Made by a program: the position numbers and the translations under genes. From NCBI GenBank assembly GCA_016745035.1, contig JADGDE010000006.1, positions 127,607 through 191,606 of the forward strand: DNA of 64,000 nt, in the 5' to 3' direction. The notes under the pieces were generated by a model that searched no databases, had not been told where the DNA came from, and was given only the letters and a program-made list of their open reading frames with translations. Positions within the stretch are counted from its first letter, which is position 1; each line of letters starts with the position of its first letter. Shown here piece after piece: positions 28,568 through 38,206 of the stretch. Source of the DNA: Thiotrichales bacterium (GTDB taxonomy: Bacteria > Pseudomonadota > Gammaproteobacteria > Beggiatoales > Beggiatoaceae).

Positions 28568-29872
28568 ATGTTCAAGCCATTTAGAATTTCCCTTTATTTC
28601 AGTGCCTTATTATTAGTCCCTCTGGCACAAGCACAAGAGAGCTTAACATTAGAACTGGGGGTCTCTAAGCCTGTACTGGAAGTGCAAACCAGCCAAAAAG
28701 TCTATGTCAAAGTAGCTTTAATTAGTCCCAAAATAGCCAATCCCCAAAAGCGTCCCCCTTTGAACCTCGCCTTGGTATTAGATAAATCGGGTTCTATGCG
28801 TGGCGATAGAATTGTTGCCGCCCGTAACGCCGCTCATATGATTATCGAGCGCTTGCATCGCGATGATATAATGGCACTCATTAGTTACGACTCTGAAGTG
28901 ACGATTATCTCACCTGCCACCAAAGCCAATAATACGACACAGCTGACTCAGCGCATTAATCAATTAAGAGCCAATGGCAATACCGCGCTTTATGCAGGTG
29001 TGCGACAAGGGGCTGAAGAAGTACAAAAATTTTTAGATAAACGCCATATCAATCGGGTGATTTTATTATCTGATGGGCAAGCAAATGTGGGGCCTAGCAG
29101 TGTGGCGGAATTATCTAAACTCGGGCAACAAATTGGGGGCAAAGGTATCAGCGTCACCACGCTCGGTTTGGGCGATGGCTATAACGAGGATTTAATGAGT
29201 CAACTTGCCAATTATAGCGATGGCAACCATGCCTTTATTGCTGAACCCAATGATTTAGTCGCCATTTTTAAAGCAGAATTTGGCGATGCCAGTACCGTGA
29301 TTGCCAATGATATTCATATTTCTATTGATTGTGCGCTTGGTGTGCGTCCGCTACAAGTGCTGGGACGAGAGGCAGAGATTAAGCAGCAAAGCATTCATAT
29401 TCGTCTAAACCAAATGACCGCAGATACAGAAAAATTTGTAATTTTAGAGCTGGAAGTGCCCGCCGGTACAGTAGGCACACAGCGCCCGTTGTTAGAGAGT
29501 AAAATGGATTATTTTGATTTAGGACAGCAAAAAAATCAGCAACAACAAGCGAAATTACAACTGAGCTTTGCCGATAAAGAGCAAGTAGATACCGATGTCA
29601 TGAGCGCGGCTGTAGGCTTATTGGCAAATCAAATGACCAAAGAAGCCGTCAAGCTACGAGATAAAGGTCAAGTTGAGGCGGCAAAAGGTTTATTAAAGGA
29701 TACTTCTAGCTATTTGGACTCAGCCGCCAAGGCTTATAACGCTCCAGAATTAAAACAACAAAGCGAAGAGGCAGAGCAAGATGCAGAAAAAATGGAGAAC
29801 GGCGATTGGAATCGACAACGCAAAGATTTACGCGGTCGGCAGTATAAGCGGGATAAACAACAAAAATATTAA
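28568..29872 (+). CDS. Secreted von Willebrand factor A domain protein
   Basis: 434 aa with a signal peptide cleaved after A-Q-A (about residue 22). It has a VWA domain with an intact MIDAS: D72-K-S74-G-S76, then a threonine and D-G-Q loop further on (L-L-S-D-G-Q-A-N). A beta-rich domain follows, and then a charged helical C-terminus ending in a very basic stretch. The domain order resembles the YfbK/inter-alpha-trypsin-like VWA proteins. It probably mediates metal-dependent protein contacts in the periplasm or outside. Strong ribosome-binding site AAAGGAG. Monocistronic. Confidence 0.87.
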   Translation: MFKPFRISLYFSALLLVPLAQAQESLTLELGVSKPVLEVQTSQKVYVKVALISPKIANPQKRPPLNLALVLDKSGSMRGDRIVAARNAAHMIIERLHRDDIMALISYDSEVTIISPATKANNTTQLTQRINQLRANGNTALYAGVRQGAEEVQKFLDKRHINRVILLSDGQANVGPSSVAELSKLGQQIGGKGISVTTLGLGDGYNEDLMSQLANYSDGNHAFIAEPNDLVAIFKAEFGDASTVIANDIHISIDCALGVRPLQVLGREAEIKQQSIHIRLNQMTADTEKFVILELEVPAGTVGTQRPLLESKMDYFDLGQQKNQQQQAKLQLSFADKEQVDTDVMSAAVGLLANQMTKEAVKLRDKGQVEAAKGLLKDTSSYLDSAAKAYNAPELKQQSEEAEQDAEKMENGDWNRQRKDLRGRQYKRDKQQKY

Positions 29873-30139
29873 TAATTGATGTGACGCACTACCCCCCGTT
29901 TGTCAAATCCTTGCAGCCTGTTTGTACAAAAAACATCGCCGCACCAACCCAGATCTTCACGAAATATTTATATAGAGAATATTATTTGCAAATCCTTGCA
30001 AACTACGCTAATAATACGTGTTCTGTTTTTTAATAATGATTGGGTGTTGATAGCCGCTTAAATGTGCTGTTTGGCACACACCCTATAGATTAGTTTTAAC
30101 CCGATAACCTTAGGTTCAATAAGAGACTTAATTTGGACT

Positions 30140-30562
30140 GTGGTTATAGAATGGATTGATATTTTGGCAAAGCGTAAAAAGACTTTTCCTTGTGGACACA
30201 AGGGGATGGGTCAATTTTGTCATACATGCCACAACGAAAAAAAAGTACAAATCAGCAAAGAAAAAGAACGTCAAGAAAAATACGCGTGGAATGCACTTTT
30301 TTCCAAAGATGTGGTGGATTTGAGCAAATTACCCAATAGAAAACTGGTATTAAAAGCCAGAGATATTTTAGAAAAAATAGCAAGTGGATGGCCTTATCAG
30401 CAACTTAAAGGTAAACAACTAAACCATGATCGGCAGATTCTTTCGATTCCGGTCAATCAGGATTATCGTTTGTTGTTTAAACGCAGGCAGCAACATTGGC
30501 TACCTATAAAACTGTTATCTCATGAAGAATACAACACCAAAAAACCAGGAGCGATTAAATAG
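30140..30562 (+). CDS. Small protein with N-terminal zinc-binding motif and RelE/HigB-like C-terminal region
   Basis: 140 aa from GTG 30140; a TTG at 30164 would give the more natural start M-A-K-R-K-K-T-F-P-C-G-H. The N-terminus holds a C-G-H and C-H-x-C-H cluster (F-P-C-G-H-K-G-M-G-Q-F-C-H-T-C) likely to bind zinc. The C-terminal 60 residues (I-L-S-I-P-V-N-Q-D-Y-R-L-L-F-K, L-L-S-H-E-E-Y-N) look like the core beta-sheet of RelE/YafQ-type ribonuclease toxins. No antitoxin gene is adjacent, so a toxin role is uncertain. Confidence 0.6.
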   Translation: MVIEWIDILAKRKKTFPCGHKGMGQFCHTCHNEKKVQISKEKERQEKYAWNALFSKDVVDLSKLPNRKLVLKARDILEKIASGWPYQQLKGKQLNHDRQILSIPVNQDYRLLFKRRQQHWLPIKLLSHEEYNTKKPGAIK

Positions 30563-30589
30563 CGGGTAATCAGCCCGTGTATCAAGCCT

Positions 30590-31909
30590 ATGAAAAAACT
30601 CCATATCAAAACCTTTGGCTGTCAGATGAATGTCTATGATTCTGACAAAATTGCCTTGGCATTGACTAATTCGCATCAACTTGAGATCACTGAAATTGCC
30701 GAGGAAGCCGATGTTTTATTGCTCAATACTTGTTCGATTAGAGAAAAAGCCCAAGAAAAAGTCTTTTCACAATTAGGCATTTGGCGCAATTGGAAACGAA
30801 AAAAACCTGACTTAGTCATTGGTGTAGGCGGCTGTGTCGCCAGTCAAGAAGGCGCGCTGATTCGCAAGCGTGCGCCGTATGTGGATTTGATTTTTGGTCC
30901 GCAAACCCTACACCGTTTGCCGGAAATGCTCAATGAAGTCCGCGAGCAACACAAACCACAAATTGATATTTCTTTTCCTGAAATTGAAAAATTCGACAAC
31001 CTACCCACACCCAAAGCCGACGGCCCTAGCGCCTTTGTCTCGGTAATGGAAGGCTGTAGCAAATACTGTACGTTTTGCGTCGTGCCTTATACCCGTGGTG
31101 AAGAAATCAGTCGTCCTTTTGAAGATGTGTTAGTTGAAGTTGAACAACTGGCAGCCCAAGGCGTGCGTGAGGTGAACCTGCTGGGACAAAATGTGAATGC
31201 TTATCGTGGCACGATGGCAGATGGCGATGAAGCCGATTTAGCCTTGCTGCTGCATTATGTCGCCGATATTGAAGGCATTGATCGCATCCGTTATACCACC
31301 TCGCATCCGGTTGAATTTAGCGATAGCCTGATTCAAGCCCATGCCGAAATTCCCGAATTGGCAGCGCATTTACATTTGCCGATTCAAAGTGGTTCAGATC
31401 GGATTTTAGCGATGATGAAACGCGGACATTCGGTGTTTGAATACAAACAAAAAATCCGCAAACTGCGCGAGGCGAAACCGAATTTAAGTTTATCCACTGA
31501 TATTATCATCGGCTTTCCGGGCGAATCTGATGCTGATTTTGCCGCCACTATGCGCTTGGTCGAGGAATTAAATTTTGATCATTCCTTTAGCTTTATTTAT
31601 AGCGCAAGGCCCGGCACTCCTGCTGCGGGTTTCCCTGATGATGTGTCGATGGATGTGAAAAAACAGCGGCTTAAAACCTTAAAAAACCGCTTGCTTGAAT
31701 CAGAACAAGCCATTTCAGTGGCGATGGTCGGTACAATTGAGCGCTTATTGGTAGTACACCCTGCGCGAAAAGACCCGAACCAGCTCGCTGGACGCACCGA
31801 AAACAACCGCGTGGTCAATTTTTTCGGTGATAGCAGCCTTATTGGTCAATTTGTTGATGTCAAAATTACCGAAGCCTTACCGAACTCATTACGGGGTGTG
31901 ATTGCCTAA
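30590..31909 (+). CDS. miaB: tRNA-2-methylthio-N6-dimethylallyladenosine synthase
   Basis: Radical-SAM methylthiotransferase modifying A37 of tRNAs. 439 aa. The N-terminal UPF0004 domain has three cluster cysteines (F-G-C-Q-M-N, N-T-C-S-I-R, G-G-C-V-A). The radical-SAM motif is C-S-K-Y-C-T-F-C, and the protein ends in a TRAM domain. Its TAA overlaps the ATG of the next gene by one base, as in the conserved miaB-ybeZ-ybeY-lnt cluster. Confidence 0.97.
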   Translation: MKKLHIKTFGCQMNVYDSDKIALALTNSHQLEITEIAEEADVLLLNTCSIREKAQEKVFSQLGIWRNWKRKKPDLVIGVGGCVASQEGALIRKRAPYVDLIFGPQTLHRLPEMLNEVREQHKPQIDISFPEIEKFDNLPTPKADGPSAFVSVMEGCSKYCTFCVVPYTRGEEISRPFEDVLVEVEQLAAQGVREVNLLGQNVNAYRGTMADGDEADLALLLHYVADIEGIDRIRYTTSHPVEFSDSLIQAHAEIPELAAHLHLPIQSGSDRILAMMKRGHSVFEYKQKIRKLREAKPNLSLSTDIIIGFPGESDADFAATMRLVEELNFDHSFSFIYSARPGTPAAGFPDDVSMDVKKQRLKTLKNRLLESEQAISVAMVGTIERLLVVHPARKDPNQLAGRTENNRVVNFFGDSSLIGQFVDVKITEALPNSLRGVIA

Positions 31910-32901
31910 TGCCTGATAAGCAACTAAGCTTAAACCCTGAGGATAATAAGCGCCTCGCTAATTTATGTGGTCATTTTGACAGCCACTTACAACAGCTTGA
32001 ACAACATTTTAATATTCGGATTCAACACCGTGGTCACCAGTTTAATTTACACGGTGATGACAAGGACTTACTTGCCCAAGTAGCACGGATTTTAACCGAA
32101 CTCTACGACTCGACTTTGGAACGCCAACTTATGCCTGAACAAATCCATCTCGCCGCGCAAGCCTCACAGGCGCAAAGTAGCGAAACTGATGCGGATAAAA
32201 CCGCTAAGCCGGAGTGGAAACGTTTAAGCTTGCGCACTAAACAAGGCGTGATTAAAGGACGTACACCGAATCAAAGCCGCTATATCGATGAGATTTTGCG
32301 CCATGATATTAATTTTGGCATTGGTCCTGCAGGGACAGGGAAAACCTATCTCGCCGTCGCTTGCGCTGTTGAAGCCTTAGAGACAGAAAAAGTCCAACGG
32401 ATTATTTTAGTCCGTCCGGCGGTAGAAGCGGGCGAACGCCTTGGGTTTTTGCCGGGAGATTTGAGTCAAAAAGTCGATCCGTATTTGCGCCCTTTATACG
32501 ATGCCCTTTATGAAATGCTCGGTTTGGATAAAGTCACTAAGCTTATCGAACGGGCGGTGATTGAAGTCGCGCCTTTAGCCTATATGCGTGGGCGCACCCT
32601 TAACGAGTCGTTTATTATTCTCGATGAGGCACAAAACACCACCACCGAACAAATGAAAATGTTTCTCACCCGCATCGGCTTTGGCTCCACAGCGGTGATC
32701 ACAGGTGACATTACCCAAATTGATTTACCTAGGCATCAGCGCTCAGGACTGAAACAAGTGATTCAAGTTCTAAATGGTGTTAAAGGTATTAGCTTTACCC
32801 ACTTAGGTGCTAAAGATGTGGTGCGCCATCCTTTGGTACAAAGCATTATCGAAGCTTATGCTGATGCCGAGGAAAGCGATGAACGTAAACGAGGAGAATA
32901 A
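31909..32901 (+). CDS. ybeZ: PhoH-like ATPase YbeZ
   Basis: 330 aa. It has an N-terminal KH-like/RNA-binding part, then a PhoH ATPase domain with Walker A G-P-A-G-T-G-K-T and Walker B I-I-L-D-E-A-Q-N. It works with YbeY in RNA and ribosome maturation. It overlaps miaB by one base and ybeY by 23. Confidence 0.95.
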   Translation: MPDKQLSLNPEDNKRLANLCGHFDSHLQQLEQHFNIRIQHRGHQFNLHGDDKDLLAQVARILTELYDSTLERQLMPEQIHLAAQASQAQSSETDADKTAKPEWKRLSLRTKQGVIKGRTPNQSRYIDEILRHDINFGIGPAGTGKTYLAVACAVEALETEKVQRIILVRPAVEAGERLGFLPGDLSQKVDPYLRPLYDALYEMLGLDKVTKLIERAVIEVAPLAYMRGRTLNESFIILDEAQNTTTEQMKMFLTRIGFGSTAVITGDITQIDLPRHQRSGLKQVIQVLNGVKGISFTHLGAKDVVRHPLVQSIIEAYADAEESDERKRGE

Positions 32902-33391
32902 TTCAGAACCCCCAGCAGGGACGGCACTACTAGATATTCAGCGCATCTTGGTTACTGAAGAGATGCCAAGCGCGGCTGAATGTCAATTATGGGTTGATAC
33001 AGCCCTTATAGAGGCAATTGAGCCTTTTAGTGCCCCTCCACTGCTTACTTTGCGTTTTGTTGACAACGATGAAAGCCTGAGCTTAAACCAACAATGGCGT
33101 GATAAAGCGAAAGCCACCAATGTGCTTTCCTTTCCAATTGATACCCCTCCAGGCATTGACACCGAAACATGGTTAGGCGACTTGGTTTTGTGTGTACCTG
33201 TCATCGCCACGGAGGCAAAACAGCAAGGTAAAACTTGGCAAGCACATTGGGCGCATATGATTATTCATGGTGTGCTCCATTTGCTAGGCTATGATCATGT
33301 GCAAACGGAGGAGGCAGAGCAAATGGAAGCTTTAGAAACTCAGATACTGGCAAAACTTGGTTATCCTGACCCCTATCATTATCAGGACTAA
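32879..33391 (+). CDS. ybeY: Endoribonuclease YbeY
   Basis: 170 aa from ATG 32879, chosen because GAGGA sits five to seven bases upstream within ybeZ. The metal site [11 protein letters not shown] is intact. Single-strand endoribonuclease needed for 16S rRNA 3'-end maturation and ribosome quality control. The N-terminal 15 residues are Asn/Glu-rich and not conserved. Confidence 0.95.
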   Translation: MNVNEENNSEPPAGTALLDIQRILVTEEMPSAAECQLWVDTALIEAIEPFSAPPLLTLRFVDNDESLSLNQQWRDKAKATNVLSFPIDTPPGIDTETWLGDLVLCVPVIATEAKQQGKTWQAHWAHMIIHGVLHLLGYDHVQTEEAEQMEALETQILAKLGYPDPYHYQD

Positions 33392-33396
33392 TCCCT

Positions 33397-34962
33397 ATGC
33401 TTAGAAAATACTCTTATAAAATACAAGCACATCCTTGGATTGGTGATTTGCTCAGCTTATTATTTGGTGGTCTGTTAGTTTTTGCTTTCGCCCCTTATAA
33501 CTATTTTCCATTGGCAATTTTATCACCAGCGATTTTATTTTTTCTCTGGCACAAAATTACGCCTTTACGGGCTTTTTGGCGTGGCTGGCTTTATGGCATC
33601 GGCATGTTTGGCATGGGGGTCTCATGGCTACACATCAGCCTCGATCAGTTCGGCGGTATCGGCTTATACCTCGCTTGGGGGCTAACGGGACTATTTGTCC
33701 TCGGTCTTGCCACTTATATTGGGCTTATTGGCTGGGCGGTGATCCGCTTATTTCCTAAGTGTGATAGCACGCGTTTATTGTTTGTACTACCCGCGGCATG
33801 GGTCATCATGGAATGGCTACGCAGTTGGTTATTTTCCGGCTTTCCATGGCTATTATTAGGCTATAGCCAACTCGATGCCCCCTTATCAGGTTTTGCACCA
33901 TTGGCGGGGGTGTATGGTGTGAGTTGGGCGGCAGCATTTAGTGCCAGCTTATTGGTCTATTTGGCTCTGTCACAAGACCAACATAAAAGCTTAATCATGG
34001 GGCTAACTTTAGCTGCCTTGTGGCTAGGCGGTGGGGCTTTAAGTTTTGTTAAATGGAGCAATCCTTTAGGTGACCCTATCGAAGTTGCCTTAGTACAAGG
34101 CAATATTGCCCAAGAAATGAAATTTGCTCACGACCATAAAGACGACATTACCCAGCGTTATTTGGAAATGAGTAAAAAACATTTGAGTGCAGAACTGATT
34201 GTCTGGCCAGAGACAGCCATTCCTGACTTTTATCACCGCTCAATCCCCATCATTGAAGACATTCGCAAATTAGCCAAAGAAAATAATACCGATTTTGTCG
34301 TTGGTATTGCTTACAAAGATGAGGATGAAAATCAATACAATGCCGCCGTACTGATTGATAATGAGCTGACCACCGATAGGTTTTACTATAAACAACACTT
34401 AGTGCCTTTTGGTGAATACATGCCTTTCAGGCGTTATTTAGAAGTGATGTTAGATTTTATTAAGATTCCTTTTTCAGACTTCACCGCAGGCAATGCTTAT
34501 CAACCTTTGTTCAGTGTCGCAGGACAACATGTGGTATCAACTTCGATTTGCTATGAAGATGCTTTTTCGTGGTTGGTACGTCAACATGCTAAGCACTCGA
34601 GCTTTTTAATTAATATCAGCAATGATGGTTGGTTTGGTGATTCTATCGCCGCCTCGCAACACCTGCAAATTGCTAGAATGCGTGCCTTAGAGACCGGACG
34701 GTTTTTATTGCGCTCGACCAATACGGGGATTTCCGCGATTATTAATAGTGAAGGCGAGATTGTGCAACAAAGCAATACCTTTGAGCCTAGCGTGCTACAC
34801 GGGCAAATTATCCCCAATGACAAAGCCACGCTTTACAGTCTCACGGGCAATATCCCGCTACTGTTTATCATGTTCTTTGCTATCGGGGTCGGGATTATTC
34901 GCCATTACTTCTGGCATATTCCACCCGTACAAGCGGTAAATATGCCCAGTCGTTATCAATAA
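33397..34962 (+). CDS. lnt: Apolipoprotein N-acyltransferase
   Basis: Adds the third acyl chain to lipoproteins in the inner membrane. 521 aa: six to seven N-terminal membrane spans, a periplasmic nitrilase-like domain with the triad Glu (W-P-E-T-A-I-P), Lys (Y-K-Q-H-L-V-P-F-G-E-Y) and Cys (S-I-C-Y-E-D-A-F), then a final span. It begins five bases after ybeY; corC/ybeX, which usually sits between them, is missing here. Confidence 0.96.
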   Translation: MLRKYSYKIQAHPWIGDLLSLLFGGLLVFAFAPYNYFPLAILSPAILFFLWHKITPLRAFWRGWLYGIGMFGMGVSWLHISLDQFGGIGLYLAWGLTGLFVLGLATYIGLIGWAVIRLFPKCDSTRLLFVLPAAWVIMEWLRSWLFSGFPWLLLGYSQLDAPLSGFAPLAGVYGVSWAAAFSASLLVYLALSQDQHKSLIMGLTLAALWLGGGALSFVKWSNPLGDPIEVALVQGNIAQEMKFAHDHKDDITQRYLEMSKKHLSAELIVWPETAIPDFYHRSIPIIEDIRKLAKENNTDFVVGIAYKDEDENQYNAAVLIDNELTTDRFYYKQHLVPFGEYMPFRRYLEVMLDFIKIPFSDFTAGNAYQPLFSVAGQHVVSTSICYEDAFSWLVRQHAKHSSFLINISNDGWFGDSIAASQHLQIARMRALETGRFLLRSTNTGISAIINSEGEIVQQSNTFEPSVLHGQIIPNDKATLYSLTGNIPLLFIMFFAIGVGIIRHYFWHIPPVQAVNMPSRYQ

Positions 34963-34969
34963 CTGGAAA

Positions 34970-34985
34970 CGCGGCTTTAGCCGCG
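34970..34985. terminator. Palindrome cgcggct-tt-agccgcg between convergent genes
   Basis: Perfect seven-base arms in the 27-base gap between lnt and the convergent radical-SAM gene, followed by ctttct. It may serve as a bidirectional terminator and belongs to the CGCGGCT repeat family seen at 23761. Confidence 0.55.
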
Positions 34986-34989
34986 CTTT

Positions 34990-35943
34990 CTAAGCCAAAG
35001 CCCCGCCGCAACTACTGCCTTGCCCCGCGGTACAGCCATAACAATGCTCACCGACTTGGATCATCTGTATTGCCAACGATTCGAGATGGAGAGCGCTGAT
35101 ATGCAAAGCCCGCCCCGCTTGTGTCAAAGGCAAACCCAAAATTTGATTAAAATCACAATCATAAACTTTACCTTGCCAATCAACGCTGACTAAATTACGG
35201 CACATCACCGTGGCGAGGTTATCAGGACAATGGGCGTTTTTTAATAAATTCAAATACGAATCAAATTCTCCAGTTGCCAACAACAGCCCACCAAAACGCT
35301 GAATCGGCATATTGCATAGGGTATAGAGTTGATTAAAAACAATCCCTTGTTTGCCGAGGGCGATTTTATAATCTTGTTCTAAGGCTACTTGTGCCGGGGG
35401 TAAATGTGCGCCTAAAGGGTTATAAACCAAATTGAGTTTTAACGCTGGGTTGTTGCCATAACCGAGTTTATTCAGTCGTTTAAGCCCGGCAATACTGGCA
35501 TCATAAACCCCGGAACCACGCTGATTATCGACATTTTCTTCTAAATAACAGGGCAAGGAGGCAATCACTTCAACCGCTTGTTCGGCGAGAAACTCAGCCA
35601 AGCCTGTTTGCTCTGGCTCTAATAAAATGCTCAGATTACAACGGTCTTGGACATGCACGCCCAAATCCCGCGCTGCTCGTACTAAAGTTTTAAACTCCGA
35701 GTTTAATTCCGGCGCGCCACCAGTTAAATCCAGTTGCTTAACTTGCAAACGTGCTAGCGCTGCAACCACGCTTGCTATCGTCTCGGCGCTCATCATTTCC
35801 GTGCGCTTGGGCGAGGCGTTGACGTGGCAATGCTGGCATTGCTGATTACAACGGTAGCCCAAATTCACTTGCAAAGTTTGCAATGCGGTGCGTTTGAGCG
35901 CAGGGAAATCAGTCGGAAACAAATACGGGCGACTATCGCGCAT
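34990..35943 (-). CDS. arsS: Arsenosugar-biosynthesis-type radical SAM protein (ArsS-like)
   Basis: 317 aa. The radical-SAM cluster motif C32-x3-C36-x2-C39 (C-N-Q-Q-C-Q-H-C) is followed by the S-P-K-R-T-E-M-M and D-L-T-G-G-A-P-E-L segments. The C-terminus is the DUF3641 type, with C-D-F-N-Q-I-L-G-L-P and the cysteine-rich C-Y-G-C-T-A-G-Q-G-S-S-C-G-G end. This layout is that of ArsS, which adds 5'-deoxyadenosyl to dimethylarsenic. No arsM or other arsenic gene is in the window, so the substrate is inferred from family only. Confidence 0.85.
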   Translation of the reverse strand: MRDSRPYLFPTDFPALKRTALQTLQVNLGYRCNQQCQHCHVNASPKRTEMMSAETIASVVAALARLQVKQLDLTGGAPELNSEFKTLVRAARDLGVHVQDRCNLSILLEPEQTGLAEFLAEQAVEVIASLPCYLEENVDNQRGSGVYDASIAGLKRLNKLGYGNNPALKLNLVYNPLGAHLPPAQVALEQDYKIALGKQGIVFNQLYTLCNMPIQRFGGLLLATGEFDSYLNLLKNAHCPDNLATVMCRNLVSVDWQGKVYDCDFNQILGLPLTQAGRALHISALHLESLAIQMIQVGEHCYGCTAGQGSSCGGALA

Positions 35944-35945
35944 AA

Positions 35946-37751
35946 TTATTGCCCTTGTTGCTGCCGCAATTGCTGCAATGCCTGCAAATTGCGCTGTAAT
36001 ACTGGATTATTGGGATTCAGACGCAGCACTTGACGATATAAAACCTCTGCCTCATCCAAACGCCCCATTGTGCCAACAATGCTGGCAAGATTGGCGCGGG
36101 CGGTAATGCTATCGGGATAAACCCGAATCGCTTCGCGCAAGGAGGCTTCGGCTTCTTTTAAGCGTTTTTGCTCGTAGAAAATATTACTTTGATTGATTAA
36201 AAACTTGGCTTTTAAGTGCGGTTGAATCGGCTGTGACAAAACGCTACGGGTCAACTGCAAGGCTTTGTCATATTGTTTGAGCATTTTCAGCCCGACGATT
36301 AAATTGACAATATCAACCGTATTCACCGCCGAGCCATTGACAGTTTTTTGCAATGCCAGTGAATGCTTCAAGGCTTTAACCCCCTCATCCGGGTTTTTCT
36401 GCTGTAAATAATGTTTACCTAAAATCGACCAAGCGCGGGCTTTATTCGGTGCTAACTCGGTGTTACCACGCCAAAGACTCACCGGGTCTCGCCAAACTTG
36501 ATTACGTTGCCAGGTCAGCGAACCTAAAGCCAAGACCAACATAATCGCCAATACGGCTAAACTTTGCGGATGCAACCAACGCGGCAACACAGCGGTTAAG
36601 AGCCAAGCGACAAATATCGCTAAACCGACATCGGGCAAATAAGCCCGATGCTCAAAAATCACATCACGAATCGGAATCAAACTCGATTCGATACTGTGGG
36701 CTAAATAATAAAAAATCAAAGCAAAAGCCGCTAAGCGCTGTTTTTTATAGAGTAAAAAAGCAGCAAATAACAACACACCCACATGGGCTGCGAGAGCCAT
36801 TAAAACTTTCGGGTCGGCAAAACCGGTGAGCTTGAGCCAATCATAATCGACATGCAAACCGGCGGGAAAAATAAACAAACGTATATACGTCCACAACACC
36901 GTCATTTGCGTGGCGAGGTATTCCGTGCGGCTAATGGTGGTGGTCTCGCGGGTGACTGCCTGCATGGCTTTGAGGGAAAAGGGCTGATATTCAAAACCAA
37001 AAGCTAAAATTGCCCAAACACCGAAAAGGGCTGCAAACACGCCTAAACTCAATAACATAAAACGCTTAATTTGATGGGTAAAAAACAGCGCTTCAATCAA
37101 TAACAAAGCAAAAGGCAAGGTCACGGTATTTTGTTTGGTAAAAAAAGCCAGCAAAGCAAATACGCCACAAGCCACAAACCAAGCCGTTGCCGCCTTTGTC
37201 CCGGTTCGCAAACGCCCTTGGACAAAACTTAATAAACTCAAGAGATAAAACAGCGCCGCCATCGAGGCAAGGCGCTGGACAATATAAGTCACCGCTTGCG
37301 TGTGTAAAGGGTGGAGCAAAAACAGTAAGGCGGCAAACAAAGGCAAGCCCATCCACATCAAGGGCGTGGTTTGCTCGCGGACATGCGGGCTTTGTAACAG
37401 ACCGCGAATCAAGAAAAACAAGGCCAAACCGACCAAACTATGTACGCCGATATTGACCCAATGATAACTGCTGGTATCAAAATGACTGTAGGCATAATTT
37501 AAGGCAAAACTTAAATAGCCGACAATCCGCAGCGGCGCGTATTCCCACAAGGCTTGCAGGTTGGTGTTTAAATCCCGGTCAGGCCAATTATAAATCCGAG
37601 GGTTTTCCTGAATCGAGGAAAAATCATCCATATAAAATGGCGCATCAGTGCTATTGCCATAACCCAACAACACCGCCAAAACCAACAAAGGCACGACCAG
37701 CCAAGGCTTACTAAGCCAAGTGATAAAAGAAGAAGAGGTTTGTATTTGCAT
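35946..37751 (-). CDS. Polytopic membrane protein with C-terminal TPR repeats (TMTC/PMT-like)
   Basis: 601 aa. About eleven membrane spans, with an early Y-M-D-D-F-S-S-I-Q-E-N-P motif after the first span (the acidic D-D is typical of GT-C glycosyltransferases of the PMT/TMTC kind), occupy residues 1 to about 440. Three or more TPR repeats then follow (L-G-K-H-Y-L-Q-Q-K-N-P-D-E-G, then R-L-D-E-A-E-V-L-Y-R-Q-V-L-R-L-N-P-N-N-P). It may transfer or flip sugars onto proteins or polymers; the substrate is unknown. Two bases separate it from arsS, so the two are probably cotranscribed. Confidence 0.8.
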   Translation of the reverse strand: MQIQTSSSFITWLSKPWLVVPLLVLAVLLGYGNSTDAPFYMDDFSSIQENPRIYNWPDRDLNTNLQALWEYAPLRIVGYLSFALNYAYSHFDTSSYHWVNIGVHSLVGLALFFLIRGLLQSPHVREQTTPLMWMGLPLFAALLFLLHPLHTQAVTYIVQRLASMAALFYLLSLLSFVQGRLRTGTKAATAWFVACGVFALLAFFTKQNTVTLPFALLLIEALFFTHQIKRFMLLSLGVFAALFGVWAILAFGFEYQPFSLKAMQAVTRETTTISRTEYLATQMTVLWTYIRLFIFPAGLHVDYDWLKLTGFADPKVLMALAAHVGVLLFAAFLLYKKQRLAAFALIFYYLAHSIESSLIPIRDVIFEHRAYLPDVGLAIFVAWLLTAVLPRWLHPQSLAVLAIMLVLALGSLTWQRNQVWRDPVSLWRGNTELAPNKARAWSILGKHYLQQKNPDEGVKALKHSLALQKTVNGSAVNTVDIVNLIVGLKMLKQYDKALQLTRSVLSQPIQPHLKAKFLINQSNIFYEQKRLKEAEASLREAIRVYPDSITARANLASIVGTMGRLDEAEVLYRQVLRLNPNNPVLQRNLQALQQLRQQQGQ

Positions 37752-38041
37752 GAGTTGTCCAACAGAGGCTTTGCCGATAAGCGCGCTATTCTAACCTGAA
37801 ACGGCGATAGGCTTAAGTAAAACCGTAAAAAATCAACAATTCTCATTTTGGACTCAATGCCGCAATAATAGGATAAAATCCGAGGGTATTCGGAATGAGT
37901 AGTTTAGCAAAAGAAAAAATTCTAATTCAAGCAATTACTTGATCACAATGGTTCGGACAGCTGTCTAAAACATAGCGTCATAAAAATCATAACCCATTGA
38001 AATATAATTTGAAAACAATATCAACTGACGGAGTTCACAAA

Positions 38042-38158
38042 ATGAAAATTACTGATATTACGCCCCCACCACGAATAATCAATGATTTACGGTTGCACTG
38101 CGTAACATTTGCTAACCTATTTAAGGGAACTTATAATCAAACATTATTTGTGATTTAA
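38042..38158 (+). CDS. Possible small ORF or gene remnant, 38 aa
   Basis: In the 455-base gap between 37751 and 38207 a short frame starts M-K-I-T-D-I-T-P-P-P-R-I-I with GGAG eight bases upstream. Nothing recognisable. It could be a real micropeptide, a remnant of a longer gene's N-terminus, or chance. The rest of this gap shows no other feature. Confidence 0.25.
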   Translation: MKITDITPPPRIINDLRLHCVTFANLFKGTYNQTLFVI

Positions 38159-38206
38159 AATGACAAATGCATTAATAATACATCGTTCAGAAGGACTTCA
38201 TTACAG

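Noticed and set aside
37847..38206. DGR template repeat or reverse transcriptase upstream of the first DUF1566 gene
   Set aside because: No AAC/AAT-rich copy of the tail and no reverse-transcriptase motif is visible here or elsewhere in the window.
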